From Megalonaias nervosa (taxonomy: Eukaryota; Mollusca; Bivalvia; Unionida; Unionidae), in contig JAECUM010009832.1 of assembly GCA_016617855.1 (NCBI GenBank), positions 81,133 through 145,132 of the forward strand: DNA of 64,000 nt, in the 5' to 3' direction. The position numbers and the translations under genes were made by a program. The notes under the pieces are model-generated. The model was not told the origin of the DNA. It ran no database searches and saw only the letters and a list, made by a program, of their open reading frames with translations. Position 1 is the stretch's first letter. Each line of letters begins with the position of its first letter. Positions 60,401 through 63,089 of this stretch are shown here, piece by piece.

Positions 60401-61989
60401 TTTTCATTCTCAGTAAGATTTTTTTTTCCTGTGAAGCTCCTTGCATTGTTTATATGGAGTTCACATATTCTAAGACAGGGCTGCATCTGCACTCTCATGT
60501 AATAAATCATGCTTAAAATACTGTTCTGCACTTTTTCCTGATGCCTTCAGACAACGCTTGATGTTCTGTGCTGAGTTGAAGGTTTCGTGTCATTGAAGGA
60601 TGATTCTATTTGTGGGCCATGAAAACAACTCAGGAAAGACATGACCATCTTTGACAGACAAGGGTATCTGACAACAATATCATCACTTCCATAGCACTGC
60701 TCTATATGTTGTCTTTCTAAATTCCAAATCATACTGGTCCGACTCCTTCTCATTTAGCACACTCAACGCCACTGTAGAGTTGGCAATAGTAGTTCAAATC
60801 TTTCTGGCAAAAATCTCAAAATGCTAGTTCTCTGCCATTCAGTTTTCTTACAAATGTATAAACTATATTTCCACTGACTTTGCATTCAAGACACAGTTTT
60901 CACACCTTTATCCCAACTCATTATGTCTGTGTCATTATCAATAATTCAAGACACCATCTTTGGCAATCATGCTTATTTCCATCAGTTTCCATTATGTGAG
61001 GATTCATTGGTACAGAATAAAATTCTGTCTAATCAGAATACTCTTTACAATGATTGGCTTTTAAATAACATATGGAACAATATTATTACAAGGACTGTCC
61101 TTATACAGTTAAATTAGCACAATGGGGCTGGACAAACCATTATTTAAAAACCAGATTGGAGATGATAGAAAACAAAATAAACCACATCAAGCAAAATCAG
61201 ATTCAGGCCAGAAGAAAAGTGGAATTCCACTTTAAAACAAGAAAAAATAATCACTGGACTATACTTCTAGGCCTCACAATCAGACTTGATCCTCCATGTC
61301 TATACAACTAAACCCTACACTGAGATCTACATGTATATACCACTAAATCTCACAATCAGACCTGATTCTCCATATCTATACATCTAAACCTTATGCTCTT
61401 ACAGAGACCCACTCCTACATGTCTATATAATTAAACTTGACATTGAAACCAATCCTAGATATTTACAGTCCTAAACTTGACAAATGAAACCTCATCCTCC
61501 ATGTCTATACTACTAAACTTCAATAATTGTATTCCGTTTTTCATGCTGCTACTTTAACATAAAAAGGCCATTTCAATAGCTTCAGTTCTTAATTTCTGTC
61601 CCTATAATGCATGTTAACATAGATCAGTTATAATGCTTTTCACTTCCAGTACTTTCGGGTACAACAAGAAAAAGATTTATTTTTTTCTGTGGTTTGAAAT
61701 TCAAGGTTTTCTGAAGTTATTTTATTTATTATGTTAATTTACATCTATGCAATTGCTACAACAACAAAAATCACAAACCCCTGTTTAGTATTGGTGAATT
61801 TTCTTAACTTTTTTCAATTTTGAAACTGAAGGGATGATTTTATCAAAATATTGTTCCAAAGCATCCAATGTGCAACAAGAGCCATCATACCTGTTTGGCA
61901 AACTGGATGACATTTTGTTCTGTGTCAAACATCAAGGACCATGTCTGTCTGGCATCGTCATAGAAACTGGCATAGTTATTGGGCTGAAT
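132..61989 (-). CDS. FKBP15: FKBP15 / WAFL orthologue, partial gene of 20 exons in this window
   Basis: Join on the minus strand, 5' to 3': 61891-61989, 54725-54877, 48248-48316, 45657-45800, 42993-43154, 40021-40146, 38152-38347, 36144-36241, 30217-30328, 26166-26293, 24654-24758, 23487-23581, 22943-23045, 20587-20758, 19621-19757, 15942-16025, 10657-10728, 8028-8180, 2941-3033, 132-356. Every internal border is GT-AG, phases match at each junction, and 842 codons read without a stop. Order of parts: end of a WH1-like domain (residues 1-33), FKBP domain (about 63-155), acidic/Pro/Ser linker (156-251), Met/Gln/Pro-rich segment (252-387), coiled coil (about 400-830). This order (WH1, FKBP, long coiled coil) is specific to FKBP15, which in vertebrates acts in early-endosome transport and actin linkage. 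The initiator Met and N-terminus lie beyond 64000 and the C-terminal tail before position 1. Exon borders are by eye, without transcripts. Identity is very likely; function in this species is inferred. Confidence 0.93.
357..2940. repeat. Intron 19 with 53-bp minisatellite
   Basis: The core at about 1313-2090 holds some 14-15 tandem copies of a 53-bp unit built around 'tagccatggcaaggacaat', each with a CCATGG palindrome. An early block of copies reads 'ctattggtgg' and the later block 'ctactggtgg', so each spread separately; one copy near 1645 lacks two bases. Degenerate relatives extend to about 1175 and 2650. The stretch 357-1170 shows nothing recognisable. Confidence 0.9.
2941..3033 (-). CDS. 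FKBP15: FKBP15 exon E19 (coiled coil)
   Basis: 31 codons, phase 0/0. Acceptor TTTCTTACTGCAG, donor GTAGTGTAT. Encodes [19 protein letters not shown] and a Glu-rich end WKEK. The intron immediately upstream (plus coordinates from about 3057) is a 31-bp minisatellite. Confidence 0.87.
3057..3715. repeat. 31-bp minisatellite next to exon E19 acceptor
   Basis: About 21 copies of a 31-bp unit (core 'caggaaataggagttactgc'), nearly identical in the middle and decaying at the right end. On the gene's strand each unit carries a TGCAG, so the array places many acceptor-like dinucleotides just upstream of the real E19 3' splice site. Confidence 0.93.
3798..3965. repeat. Three-copy ~57-bp repeat
   Basis: Three diverged units share 'taatcacctgtccata'. 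Because 57 is a multiple of three, this produces an open frame of 117 codons across 3734-4087 that is not considered a gene. 4088-4560 shows nothing recognisable. Confidence 0.7.
5031..5590. repeat. 135-bp tandem repeat within an older degenerate repeat
   Basis: About four copies of a 135-bp unit ('acaaatgccatggcagccat' at 5046, 5181, 5316, 5451). Related but much older units ('aacaagattttcaagatgg') run from about 4600 to 5030 and again at 6790-7080, on both sides of a hAT relic. The period is 45 codons, so the minus strand shows a repeating hydrophobic frame ([18 protein letters not shown]) that looks like a signal peptide but has no codon conservation or start context to support a gene. Confidence 0.88.
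5903..6150 (-). pseudogene. hAT transposase C-terminal relic
   Basis: The minus strand reads [20 protein letters not shown] and then, after one frameshift near 6058, [18 protein letters not shown] down to a stop at 5903. The 'CE-GFS--NRIK' motif followed by 'L-T-TL-DLL' is the hAT-family C-terminal dimerisation region. The surrounding 5.69-6.77 kb segment interrupts the older repeat, and its two edges share the word 'actcgcaattt' or its relatives in inverted sense, which may be remains of terminal repeats. Dead copy; whether the whole segment is one element is inference. Confidence 0.7.
7090..8027. other. Intron 18, left part: no recognised feature
   Basis: AT-rich sequence between the old repeat and exon E18. 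No convincing coding, RNA or repeat signal was seen. Confidence 0.5.
8028..8180 (-). CDS. FKBP15: FKBP15 exon E18 (coiled coil, [10 protein letters not shown])
   Basis: 51 codons, phase 0/0. Acceptor TTTATTTTACAG, donor GTATGGTAA. Encodes [18 protein letters not shown] followed by a Glu/Lys heptad region. The W--KC--LLA-A motif is one of the clearest FKBP15 signatures in the C-terminal half. Confidence 0.93.
8362..8426. repeat. (TA)n microsatellite
   Basis: About 32 TA dinucleotides, in intron 17, 180 bp upstream of exon E18. Confidence 0.97.
8765..9900. repeat. Three-part 43-49-bp minisatellite
   Basis: Three neighbouring subfamilies share a 'taccctatcatcagtccct' core but carry different variable halves: 'ctaaattagctaatgctat' (8765-9205), 'gggtatgaataaacagc' (about 9210-9500) and 'aagtccaaatagctagttat' (about 9590-9890). 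About 25 units in all. Confidence 0.9.
9950..10122. repeat. Short ~46-bp repeat
   Basis: About four copies of a unit with 'gatcaaatcagttaatttct'. The remaining 10123-10656 is plain AT-rich intron. Confidence 0.75.
10657..10728 (-). CDS. FKBP15: FKBP15 exon E17 (coiled coil)
   Basis: 24 codons, phase 0/0. Acceptor CTATTTCTACAG, donor GTAAGATTTG. Encodes [19 protein letters not shown] and VSSQQ. In vertebrate FKBP15 the equivalent stretch also moves from a Lys/Leu-rich helix into a short Ser/Gln-rich break before the next helix. Confidence 0.86.
12060..13560 (+). pseudogene. DIRS-like retrotransposon gag (ORF1) relic
   Basis: The plus-strand frame at 13206-13544 ends with [20 protein letters not shown], then [16 protein letters not shown]. 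This resembles the end of the gag-like ORF1 of DIRS-type elements, where 'RD--L------LR--P--S--LF' recurs (recalled, not searched). Further broken frames at 12615-13129 are Ser/Leu-rich and GC-richer than the intron around them. 11100-12060 may be the 5' end of the same element, but nothing there proves it. No intact frame remains. Confidence 0.4.
14106..14138. repeat. (CA)n microsatellite
   Basis: About 16 CA dinucleotides, 50 bp before solo LTR copy 1. Confidence 0.95.
14188..15160 (+). mobile_element. Solo LTR, copy 1 (degraded)
   Basis: Begins TGTTATGTATATTTAATT like the copies at 18218 and (inverted) 55056. The last 150 bp carry 'gggaaataaatta' (a polyadenylation signal) followed by 'cttttcactcttttctgtta', shared by all copies. 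The 3' end ('acttttaata') is mutated relative to the expected ATAACA, and no target duplication is visible. Antisense to the host gene. 13561-14105 shows nothing recognisable. Confidence 0.75.
15445..15658. mobile_element. Palindromic MITE, pogo-type ends (copy 1)
   Basis: TA-flanked (15443-15444 and 15659-15660). The left end CTGTATATACTCACCTATGA and the inverted right end CCATATGTACATTGTAAGTT are imperfect inverted repeats. The next stretch 'gagtcaagtccaattgtgaa' also has an inverted partner at 15630-15645. Its ends resemble those of the pogo-like element at 56111-58261, which could have mobilised it. Confidence 0.65.
15942..16025 (-). CDS. FKBP15: FKBP15 exon E16 (Glu/Lys-rich coiled coil)
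   Basis: 28 codons, phase 0/0. Acceptor TTTACCCAACAG, donor GTAAAGACT. Encodes [20 protein letters not shown] and ends ESKQNFE. It is very charged and helical; assignment rests on phase, splice sites and position. Confidence 0.86.
16705..18185. repeat. 59-bp satellite in intron 15
   Basis: About 24 copies of a unit with 'aaaattatcaatcatatggt'. One insertion-like variant ('gttcccatgtccccatgata') appears at 17420 and again at 17666, about 246 bp apart, indicating a higher-order unit of about four monomers. One unit is interrupted near 17170-17260 by unrelated sequence. Confidence 0.92.
18218..19101 (+). mobile_element. Solo LTR, copy 2, with target duplication
   Basis: Starts TGTTATGTATATTTAATT and ends ACTCGTAACA. 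It is flanked by TTCC on both sides, or ATTCC if the terminal A is shared. It holds 'gggaaataaattac' near the 3' end as an AATAAA signal. No internal retroelement sequence is present. Its 3' edge lies 10 bp from a TG microsatellite. Confidence 0.82.
19112..19211. repeat. (TG)n microsatellite
   Basis: About 48 TG dinucleotides with two TC interruptions. It sits exactly between the solo LTR and the tail of the SINE, and may descend from that tail. Confidence 0.96.
19213..19516 (-). mobile_element. tRNA-derived SINE (RUDI/V-SINE-like)
   Basis: The minus strand starts 'ctggtggcctagtggttaga' (box A TGGCCTAGTGG), then a mutated box B ('gggtttataacc'), then a tRNA-unrelated body with 'accaaagacttataaaaat', 'ctcagcattaagaggttaga' and 'ggtgtcaggataatatgact'. 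The body matches my memory of a SINE common in bivalve genomes. Box B decay suggests an old, inactive copy. Confidence 0.8.
19621..19757 (-). CDS. FKBP15: FKBP15 exon E15 (coiled coil)
   Basis: 137 nt: two bases of split Asp plus 45 codons. Acceptor TATTTTCTTTAG, donor GTATTTCAC. Encodes [20 protein letters not shown] and [15 protein letters not shown] ends about 100 bp behind the donor. Confidence 0.9.
19758..20586. other. Intron 14: no recognised feature
   Basis: Plain AT-rich intron with no repeat, RNA or coding signal recognised. Confidence 0.6.
20587..20758 (-). CDS. FKBP15: FKBP15 exon E14 (coiled coil)
   Basis: 172 nt: 57 codons plus one base of a split Asp. Acceptor TTTTTTTAG, donor GTCTGCAAT. 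Encodes [28 protein letters not shown] and [17 protein letters not shown], an uninterrupted heptad pattern. The donor is chosen because its phase joins exactly with E15. Confidence 0.9.
20759..22942. other. Intron 13: mostly featureless
   Basis: AT-rich. A short fragment at about 21830-21860 ('tttgaccttgaacttttgac') belongs to the dispersed family seen better at 41.7-42.6 and 47.6-48.1 kb. Nothing else recognised. Confidence 0.5.
22943..23045 (-). CDS. FKBP15: FKBP15 exon E13 (coiled coil)
   Basis: 103 nt: last base of a split Ser plus 34 codons, leaving in phase 0. Acceptor TTTAATTGTAG, donor GTATGCAGA. Encodes [16 protein letters not shown], then [14 protein letters not shown]. The YVE-S-LM-E-RN motif is strongly conserved in FKBP15. 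Confidence 0.93.
23487..23581 (-). CDS. FKBP15: FKBP15 exon E12 (coiled coil)
   Basis: 95 nt: 31 codons plus two bases of a split Ser. Acceptor TTTGTTTCAG, donor GTATGCACT. Encodes [12 protein letters not shown] and [15 protein letters not shown] with heptad spacing of Leu/Ile. It matches the opening of the main coiled coil of FKBP15 (EN-RLK---LE...QN-KIS-L---NQ). Confidence 0.93.
23763..23953. mobile_element. Palindromic MITE, copy 2 (left end lost)
   Basis: Shares 'gcgaacaacacagacctgat', 'gatctgctgtcatataatgt' and the right end 'actcaacttacaatca' followed by 'atatggta' with the copy at 15445-15658. The left terminal repeat is missing. Confidence 0.6.
24504..24645. repeat. (GA)n microsatellite with GATTCGGA variants
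   Basis: The pure GA run is about 68 bp, preceded by blocks of 'gattcggagagaga'. On the gene's strand it is a CT tract starting seven bases inside intron 11, right behind the E11 donor. Confidence 0.96.
24654..24758 (-). CDS. FKBP15: FKBP15 exon E11 (NIQRIVQ segment)
   Basis: 35 codons, phase 0/0. Acceptor TTTTGTGTCATAG; donor GTAATCAATC runs almost at once into a CT-rich microsatellite on the sense strand. It encodes [14 protein letters not shown], then [19 protein letters not shown], matching the conserved FKBP15 segment that ends in NIQRI-Q and joins ENDRLK of E12. A more internal acceptor (ACTGCAG at 24732) would break the phase, so the outer one is preferred. Confidence 0.88.
25320..25635. 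repeat. 30-bp minisatellite
   Basis: About ten to eleven copies of a 30-bp unit ('catacattgtgacaactata' core). The ten-codon period gives open frames in two registers (130 and 146 codons) that are artefacts. Confidence 0.93.
25915..25986. repeat. (TA)n microsatellite
   Basis: About 35 TA dinucleotides, followed by a degenerate TATA/TGTA tail, about 180 bp behind the E10 donor. Confidence 0.96.
26166..26293 (-). CDS. FKBP15: FKBP15 exon E10 (start of helical region)
   Basis: 128 nt: two bases of split Gly plus 42 codons. Acceptor TTGTTTGCCAG, donor GTAAGTAAAA. Contains [19 protein letters not shown] followed by [12 protein letters not shown]. The 'TE-RQ-NTE-R' motif and the following amphipathic helix are characteristic of FKBP15, marking the switch from disordered linker to coiled coil. 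Confidence 0.92.
27440..28640. repeat. Degenerate ~140-bp repeat region
   Basis: About eight diverged units, each with parts of 'gttgctaaggaagccacact', 'catgtcctaagaaacaatc', 'tttgatcaaaattgg' and 'gaaaataggttttcc'. The family is familiar from mollusc genomes (recall). No transposase or polymerase frame can be seen. Confidence 0.65.
29190..29314. repeat. 51-bp inverted repeat (hairpin)
   Basis: Arms 29190-29240 and 29264-29314 are complementary over 51 positions with two exceptions, one of them a G-T pair when read as plus-strand RNA. The loop is 23 nt (29241-29263). It lies in intron 9. Could be a foldback element or a transcribed hairpin; no flanking target duplication is evident. Confidence 0.9.
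30217..30328 (-). CDS. FKBP15: FKBP15 exon E9 (Gln/Pro-rich, before coiled coil)
   Basis: 112 nt: 37 codons plus one base of a split Gly. Acceptor GTATCATCAG, donor GTAGCATAG (weaker than most here). The peptide includes [16 protein letters not shown] and IPQYPFP. The donor was chosen because it joins in phase with E10 to give PFPGAASM; reading on instead would run through intron sequence to a stop. Confidence 0.82.
31345..32445. repeat. Paired 51-bp and 55-bp minisatellites
   Basis: 31345-31725 holds about seven copies of a 51-bp unit ('caaaaggttgacacatttga'). 31740-32445 holds related units, of which about six at 31930-32290 are 55 bp ('acctggtttaaatggcactc'). Both share 'aaggcactcacattagacct' or 'acacagacct', so they derive from one ancestor. 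The 17-codon period of the first creates a spurious Cys/Leu-rich frame. Confidence 0.9.
32779..32876. repeat. (CA)n microsatellite
   Basis: About 45 CA dinucleotides with early 'cgcatg' interruptions, just ahead of the 56-bp array. Confidence 0.96.
32965..34215. repeat. 56-bp satellite with dimeric higher order
   Basis: About 22 copies of a 56-bp unit ('aatccatgtaggtagcaata'). In 33830-34110 two variants alternate strictly ('...ttagatc' and '...tatgatc'), giving a 112-bp dimer repeated several times: recent unequal exchange. Confidence 0.94.
34216..35340. other. Intron 8, middle: no recognised feature
   Basis: AT-rich, apparently unique sequence without recognised repeats or coding potential. 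Confidence 0.5.
35461..35668. repeat. (CATA)n tetranucleotide array with CGTA variants
   Basis: About 52 tetranucleotides, 'cataca' broken by 'cgtacgta' blocks. Every frame is open because no unit contains a stop, so the His/Thr/Tyr-rich frames here are not genes. Confidence 0.96.
35925..36125. repeat. Three-copy ~70-bp repeat near exon E8 donor
   Basis: Units share 'gatctgtaccagtagggctt' at about 35954, 36024 and 36095. It ends about 20 bp behind the E8 donor. Confidence 0.85.
36144..36241 (-). CDS. FKBP15: FKBP15 exon E8 (polyglutamine patch)
   Basis: 98 nt: two bases of a split Asn codon plus 32 codons. Acceptor CCCTTGACAG, donor GTTAGTCAC. It encodes [16 protein letters not shown], then a Gln tract of mixed CAA/CAG codons broken by Ala and Leu. 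An alternative acceptor 10-11 nt downstream (TGCCAG, giving one codon change and a shorter exon) also keeps the frame and cannot be excluded. About 20 nt behind the donor lies a three-copy 70-bp repeat. Confidence 0.8.
36242..38151. other. Intron 7: no recognised feature
   Basis: AT-rich with several A/T runs; no repeats, RNA genes or coding frames recognised. Confidence 0.5.
38152..38347 (-). CDS. FKBP15: FKBP15 exon E7 (Met/Pro/Gln-rich)
   Basis: 196 nt, entering in phase 0 and leaving one base of a split Asn codon. Acceptor GATCTGTTGTAG, donor GTAAGATTC. The encoded segment is rich in Pro, Met, Gln and Lys ([35 protein letters not shown]). No fold is expected. Assignment rests on the open frame, splice sites and position between well-conserved exons. 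Confidence 0.82.
38655..39480. repeat. Degenerate short-period repeat ('gctagccaaggcttgtctttt')
   Basis: Roughly 20-bp units with 'gctagccaa' and 'gcttgtctttt' in irregular order, many with an AAGCTT or CTAG palindrome, heavily mutated. 39481-40020 shows nothing clear. Confidence 0.75.
40021..40146 (-). CDS. FKBP15: FKBP15 exon E6 (KAKLISRMA motif)
   Basis: 42 codons, phase 0/0; acceptor TTCCATTCAG, donor GTAAGTGTG. It contains [17 protein letters not shown], a short block I recall as nearly identical in vertebrate FKBP15, followed by an acidic tail ([11 protein letters not shown]). Conservation in an otherwise disordered linker suggests a binding motif, though the partner is not known from the sequence. 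Confidence 0.9.
41720..42640. repeat. Dispersed repeat with nuclear-receptor-like half sites
   Basis: Several diverged ~130-bp units carry 'gtgaccttgacctttgacc' or variants (42163-42182 best) next to 'aatcaacaggcttctttctt'. A similar segment lies at 47640-48110. The complement of the core has three AGGTCA-type half sites. 40147-41700 otherwise shows nothing recognised. Confidence 0.65.
42993..43154 (-). CDS. FKBP15: FKBP15 exon E5 (acidic, Pro-rich linker)
   Basis: 54 codons, phase 0/0; acceptor CTATTTCAG, donor GTACATGTT. The peptide runs [10 protein letters not shown], a Pro-Val-Thr repeat, APPPSQY, a run of six Glu, then [13 protein letters not shown]. The start VKL continues the last FKBP strand from E4. 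The Ser/Arg/Lys-rich end precedes the KAKLISRMA block of E6, as in vertebrate FKBP15. The sequence is low-complexity and probably disordered; the basic Ser-rich part is a plausible phosphorylation site (inference). Confidence 0.88.
43165..43740. repeat. ~40-bp minisatellite with TAAGACATGTCTTA palindrome
   Basis: About 13 diverged units of 'ttggtaagacatgtcttaca' and 'tagaaggtactaaatttgta'. The palindrome is intact near 43318 and varies by one or two bases elsewhere. It lies directly upstream (intron side) of exon E5. Confidence 0.85.
43741..45456. other. Intron 4, main part: no recognised feature
   Basis: AT-rich without recognised repeats or genes. Confidence 0.5.
45457..45511. repeat. (TA)n microsatellite
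   Basis: About 27 TA dinucleotides, 145 bp behind the donor of FKBP exon E4. Confidence 0.96.
45657..45800 (-). CDS. FKBP15: FKBP15 exon E4 (FKBP domain, C-terminal half)
   Basis: 48 codons, phase 0/0; acceptor CGTTCAG, donor GTAAGTATA. It encodes [12 protein letters not shown], the strand KRLLVLP, then LGYGAQG and [14 protein letters not shown]. This is the most conserved FKBP signature in the window: Trp59 (GW), Tyr82 (GYG), Ile91 and Phe99 equivalents are all present, while the His87 position is Thr. The exon sits between a TA microsatellite (45457-45511) and a 36-bp array (from about 45870). Confidence 0.96.
45870..46400. repeat. ~36-bp minisatellite upstream of exon E4
   Basis: About 14 units with 'ttgcattgtattcacactga' and 'ccaaatctgcattctg'; the first two units are a separate 50-bp duplication with 'gcatgcttacaggtattttg'. 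The 12-codon period explains the open frames here. Confidence 0.9.
46401..48247. repeat. Intron 3 remainder, with dispersed repeat at 47640-48110
   Basis: 47640-48110 belongs to the same dispersed family as 41720-42640, with the core 'gtgaccttgacctttgacc' at 47930-47948. 46401-47639 is AT-rich with a run of TCATT/TTCATT words near 46880-47030 and no other recognised content. Confidence 0.55.
48248..48316 (-). CDS. FKBP15: FKBP15 exon E3 (FKBP domain, central strand)
   Basis: 23 codons, phase 0/0; acceptor TAATTTGCAG, donor GTGAGTGAA. It encodes [12 protein letters not shown] followed by GQGKVIK. By alignment to FKBP12 it supplies the Phe36-Asp37 pair (residues 86-87), Phe46 (96) and the Val55-Ile56 pair (105-106). 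The Arg42 position is Ala (92). Confidence 0.93.
49057..49260. mobile_element. Palindromic MITE, copy 3
   Basis: Left end 'ctgtatatactcacttatca', then 'gggtccaaatgcaaacaaca' and 'agaccctgatctactattgc'. It matches the copies at 15445 and 23763. The right end is degraded. A stray second left end ('ctgtacatactcacgtttaa') lies 50 bp to the left. Confidence 0.6.
49590..51400 (-). pseudogene. Decayed DIRS-like retrotransposon pol (RT, RNase H, possible tyrosine recombinase)
   Basis: Read on the minus strand with many frameshifts. About 51380-51170: [18 protein letters not shown] and later SVISIYLVS, resembling the RT segment before and at the YLDD motif (DD lost). 51130-50880: [16 protein letters not shown], then [13 protein letters not shown], resembling the DIRS 'MRPLQ' connection. 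About 50400-50290: [12 protein letters not shown] and [10 protein letters not shown], resembling the 'D-FATR-N...VDA-S-DWNG--AY-FPP--LIPK' block typical of DIRS polyproteins. 49780-49600 may hold the start of the tyrosine recombinase. A short 22-bp triplicate at 49926-50000 lies inside. Family assignment is from recalled motifs. Confidence 0.55.
51826..52047 (-). mobile_element. tRNA-derived SINE, copy 1
   Basis: The minus strand begins 'ccgagtggccaagtggtata' (box A like tRNA-Leu/Ser) and has 'gggttcgagtctc' (box B) about 55 bp later. A body with 'ggtggttctttcc' follows, ending in 'ggcattaaaccctacagcaa'. Length about 220 bp. Both promoter boxes are nearly intact. Confidence 0.8.
52048..54130. 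other. Intron 2, middle: degenerate repeats, otherwise unrecognised
   Basis: Two copies of a ~190-bp stretch ('ccagttcctatctg'/'ccagttcttacctg') at about 53270-53540. Elsewhere 'tggcacaatggcat'-like words recur without clear period. GC content is somewhat higher than in neighbouring introns, which may mean an old mobile element. Confidence 0.4.
54131..54345 (-). mobile_element. tRNA-derived SINE, copy 2 (5' truncated)
   Basis: Shares with the copy at 51826 the 'gggtttaatgccatttttca' end, 'gggaagaaccaccgatca' and box B ('gggttcaagtctc' on the minus strand). The tRNA head with box A is missing; a GATA array stands in its place. Confidence 0.78.
54342..54420. repeat. (GATA)n microsatellite
   Basis: About 18 GATA units joined to the truncated head of the SINE. 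Confidence 0.95.
54725..54877 (-). CDS. FKBP15: FKBP15 exon E2 (linker and first FKBP strands)
   Basis: 51 codons, phase 0/0; acceptor ATTATCTAG, donor GTAAGTGTG. It encodes the link between WH1 and FKBP ([16 protein letters not shown]), the stretch SQDLTLGDG, then the first FKBP strands with VEVKYEG. The Tyr of KYEG (residue 72 of the joined protein) corresponds to Tyr26 of FKBP12, a ligand-pocket residue. The exon ends with TFGQ, directly before VFDS of the next exon. Confidence 0.92.
55056..56087 (-). mobile_element. Solo LTR, copy 3, with target duplication
   Basis: On the plus strand it starts TGTTATGAGT and ends ATACATAACA: perfect seven-base terminal inverted repeats. It is flanked by CTCT on both sides (ACTCT if the terminal A is shared). 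The complement carries 'gggaaataaatta' near its 3' end. A 92-bp internal tandem duplication (about 55221-55404) is unique to this copy. Same strand as the host gene, in intron 1. Confidence 0.85.
56592..57610 (+). pseudogene. pogo-like transposase relic
   Basis: An ATG at 56592 opens [20 protein letters not shown], like the N-terminal helix-turn-helix start of pogo/CENP-B-like transposases ('KRKSYD--FKLKVI-YA'). After a large internal loss, the 56893-57324 units read [16 protein letters not shown], the 'SLLQPLDV-LNKPFK' motif near the end of the DDE domain. At 57440-57520 CGISNAI and DDELFSEF match the C-terminal 'CGISNA-DG-EDD' motif. The rest of the DDE core is missing. It cannot be functional. 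Confidence 0.75.
56893..57324. repeat. 71/73-bp minisatellite made from transposase sequence
   Basis: Six units start with 'gtggcacc' at 56893, 56964, 57037, 57108, 57179 and 57252, with periods 71, 73, 71, 71, 73, 73. The two lengths differ by 'ca' in 'gtaaacagtgg'. Since neither period is a multiple of three, the frame changes between units. Confidence 0.92.
58495..59780. repeat. 41-bp satellite, main block
   Basis: About 30 copies of a 41-bp unit ('ctactaatcctcacactgag' plus 'acctgatcatccaagtctat'). Units at the right end decay. Confidence 0.94.
59828..59857. repeat. GC-rich 13-bp hairpin / G-run
   Basis: Arms TGGGGGTGGGGAG (59828-59840) and its exact complement (59845-59857) around a 4-base loop. 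The G-runs could alternatively form a quadruplex. It stands out in AT-rich surroundings, just inside the segment that splits the 41-bp array. Confidence 0.85.
60547..60753 (-). pseudogene. Possible transposase C-terminal relic (hAT dimerisation-like)
   Basis: The minus strand reads [20 protein letters not shown] followed by PQIESSFND. The pattern 'YP-L-K-V---LS--HG---ES-F(S/N)' resembles the C-terminal dimerisation region of hAT-type transposases and related zinc-finger proteins. No other domain is visible; 60346-60531 may be its continuation after a frameshift. Assignment is tentative. Confidence 0.35.
61262..61520. repeat. 41-bp satellite, detached block
   Basis: About six diverged units ('cctcacaatcagacttgatc', 'ctccatgtctatac') of the same family as 58495-59780, 1.5 kb away. 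The last units of the main block share the 'cttgatcctccatgtctat' variant, so the two blocks were once joined. Confidence 0.8.
61891..61989 (-). CDS. FKBP15: FKBP15 exon E1 (end of WH1-like domain)
   Basis: 33 codons, phase 0/0. The acceptor is preceded by a strong polypyrimidine tract (minus strand ...TTTTTTTTCTTTTGCAG) and the donor is GTATGATGG. The peptide begins [12 protein letters not shown] and continues with TWSLMF and QFAKQ. It matches the end of the WH1/EVH1-like domain of FKBP15 as I recall it (PNNY-FYDD-W--MF motif). WH1 domains bind proline-rich partners; WAFL is reported to associate with WIP and actin. The upstream exon is not in the remaining 2 kb, so the intron before this exon exceeds 2 kb. 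Confidence 0.9.
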
Positions 61990-63039
61990 CTGCAAAAGAA
62001 AAAAAAGAATAGTATTTTCACAGCAATAAACTGTATATCTTGGATGGAATTTTAAACTATGGTCACACTTTTCATAAGCAAAAGTAACAAATATGTCTTT
62101 TAAAAGTAGGTACCAGGTAATTGCTAACAAGTCTTTTTGTTTTTTTTTTTGTTTTTAAAAAAAAAACTGAAACAGGTATAAGGAACCTGAAAAATGTGTC
62201 TGTTTATAGTAGGAGGATGCTTAAATTAGATGGACCTTTCTCAGACTGATAGGTTGGGCTGTACTGTAATACTCATCAATATTTTATTTGTATGCAAATG
62301 TTGAGAAAGTTGCAATTGTTAATTCTAACTTATCTTCTAAATAACTTTTCTGAGGCAACAAAATATGAGATAATGTGCAGTTTTCAAAATAGCAAAAACA
62401 ACCTGGTCATTAATGTTCATTTAGTGTATGTATATACATAATTAATTAATTAGAAATTGAAGCTCAAGATAGAAAAAAACCCCCAAAAATTAGTTGCTAA
62501 CATTACAAAGTTAAACGCTTTGTATTATATATTGTCTGACTTGCAACATCAATGTAAACCCTATGCATTAACCCTGCATCAAACCTCTTTCAACTGTGAT
62601 AATGGAAAATCAAACATGAAATATGTTACATGAATTACAAGTCTTCCATTGTATCACAGGCTTCCTGTAATTTGTAGTCCTGTGTTCCCCAAATCTTGAC
62701 ACCAGTGCACCCTCTGGGTACAATTTTCATCAGAAAAAAAGAAATGAAAAATGTGCTTACTACTTTCTTTAGTGCATGTCCACTGATGTCCATGATGACA
62801 CTAGCAATGGCCAAAGATGCTACAGGTGATCAAATCTGTATGATGGCAATTTATATCCATTTTAACACAACACACTGGGCAACCAGAACATTCAAAGTCT
62901 GCAGTAATCTGCAAGTTGCAATGCCCCATAAATTTTGCAGACGGGGAACACAGCATGCACTGCCTTTGGGATCCTGAGTGAGAAACTGCAACTAATGTGC
63001 CAAGTCTGGTCAACTTACACTCAACAATTCAGGATGAGA
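61990..63039. other. Partial intron upstream of E1: no recognised feature
   Basis: Searched for the preceding WH1 exon of FKBP15 and found none. AT-rich, with T- and A-runs near 62140-62170. Confidence 0.6.
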
Positions 63040-63089
63040 TGCAGTTTGGGATAAACAAAGGGTATAAAAAATATCCCTGATACTGTAGC

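Noticed and set aside
62801..63013. Cys/His-containing minus-strand frame, considered as the missing upstream WH1 exon
   Set aside because: No WH1 motif, no matching splice sites or phase; Cys and His spacing does not fit a zinc finger.
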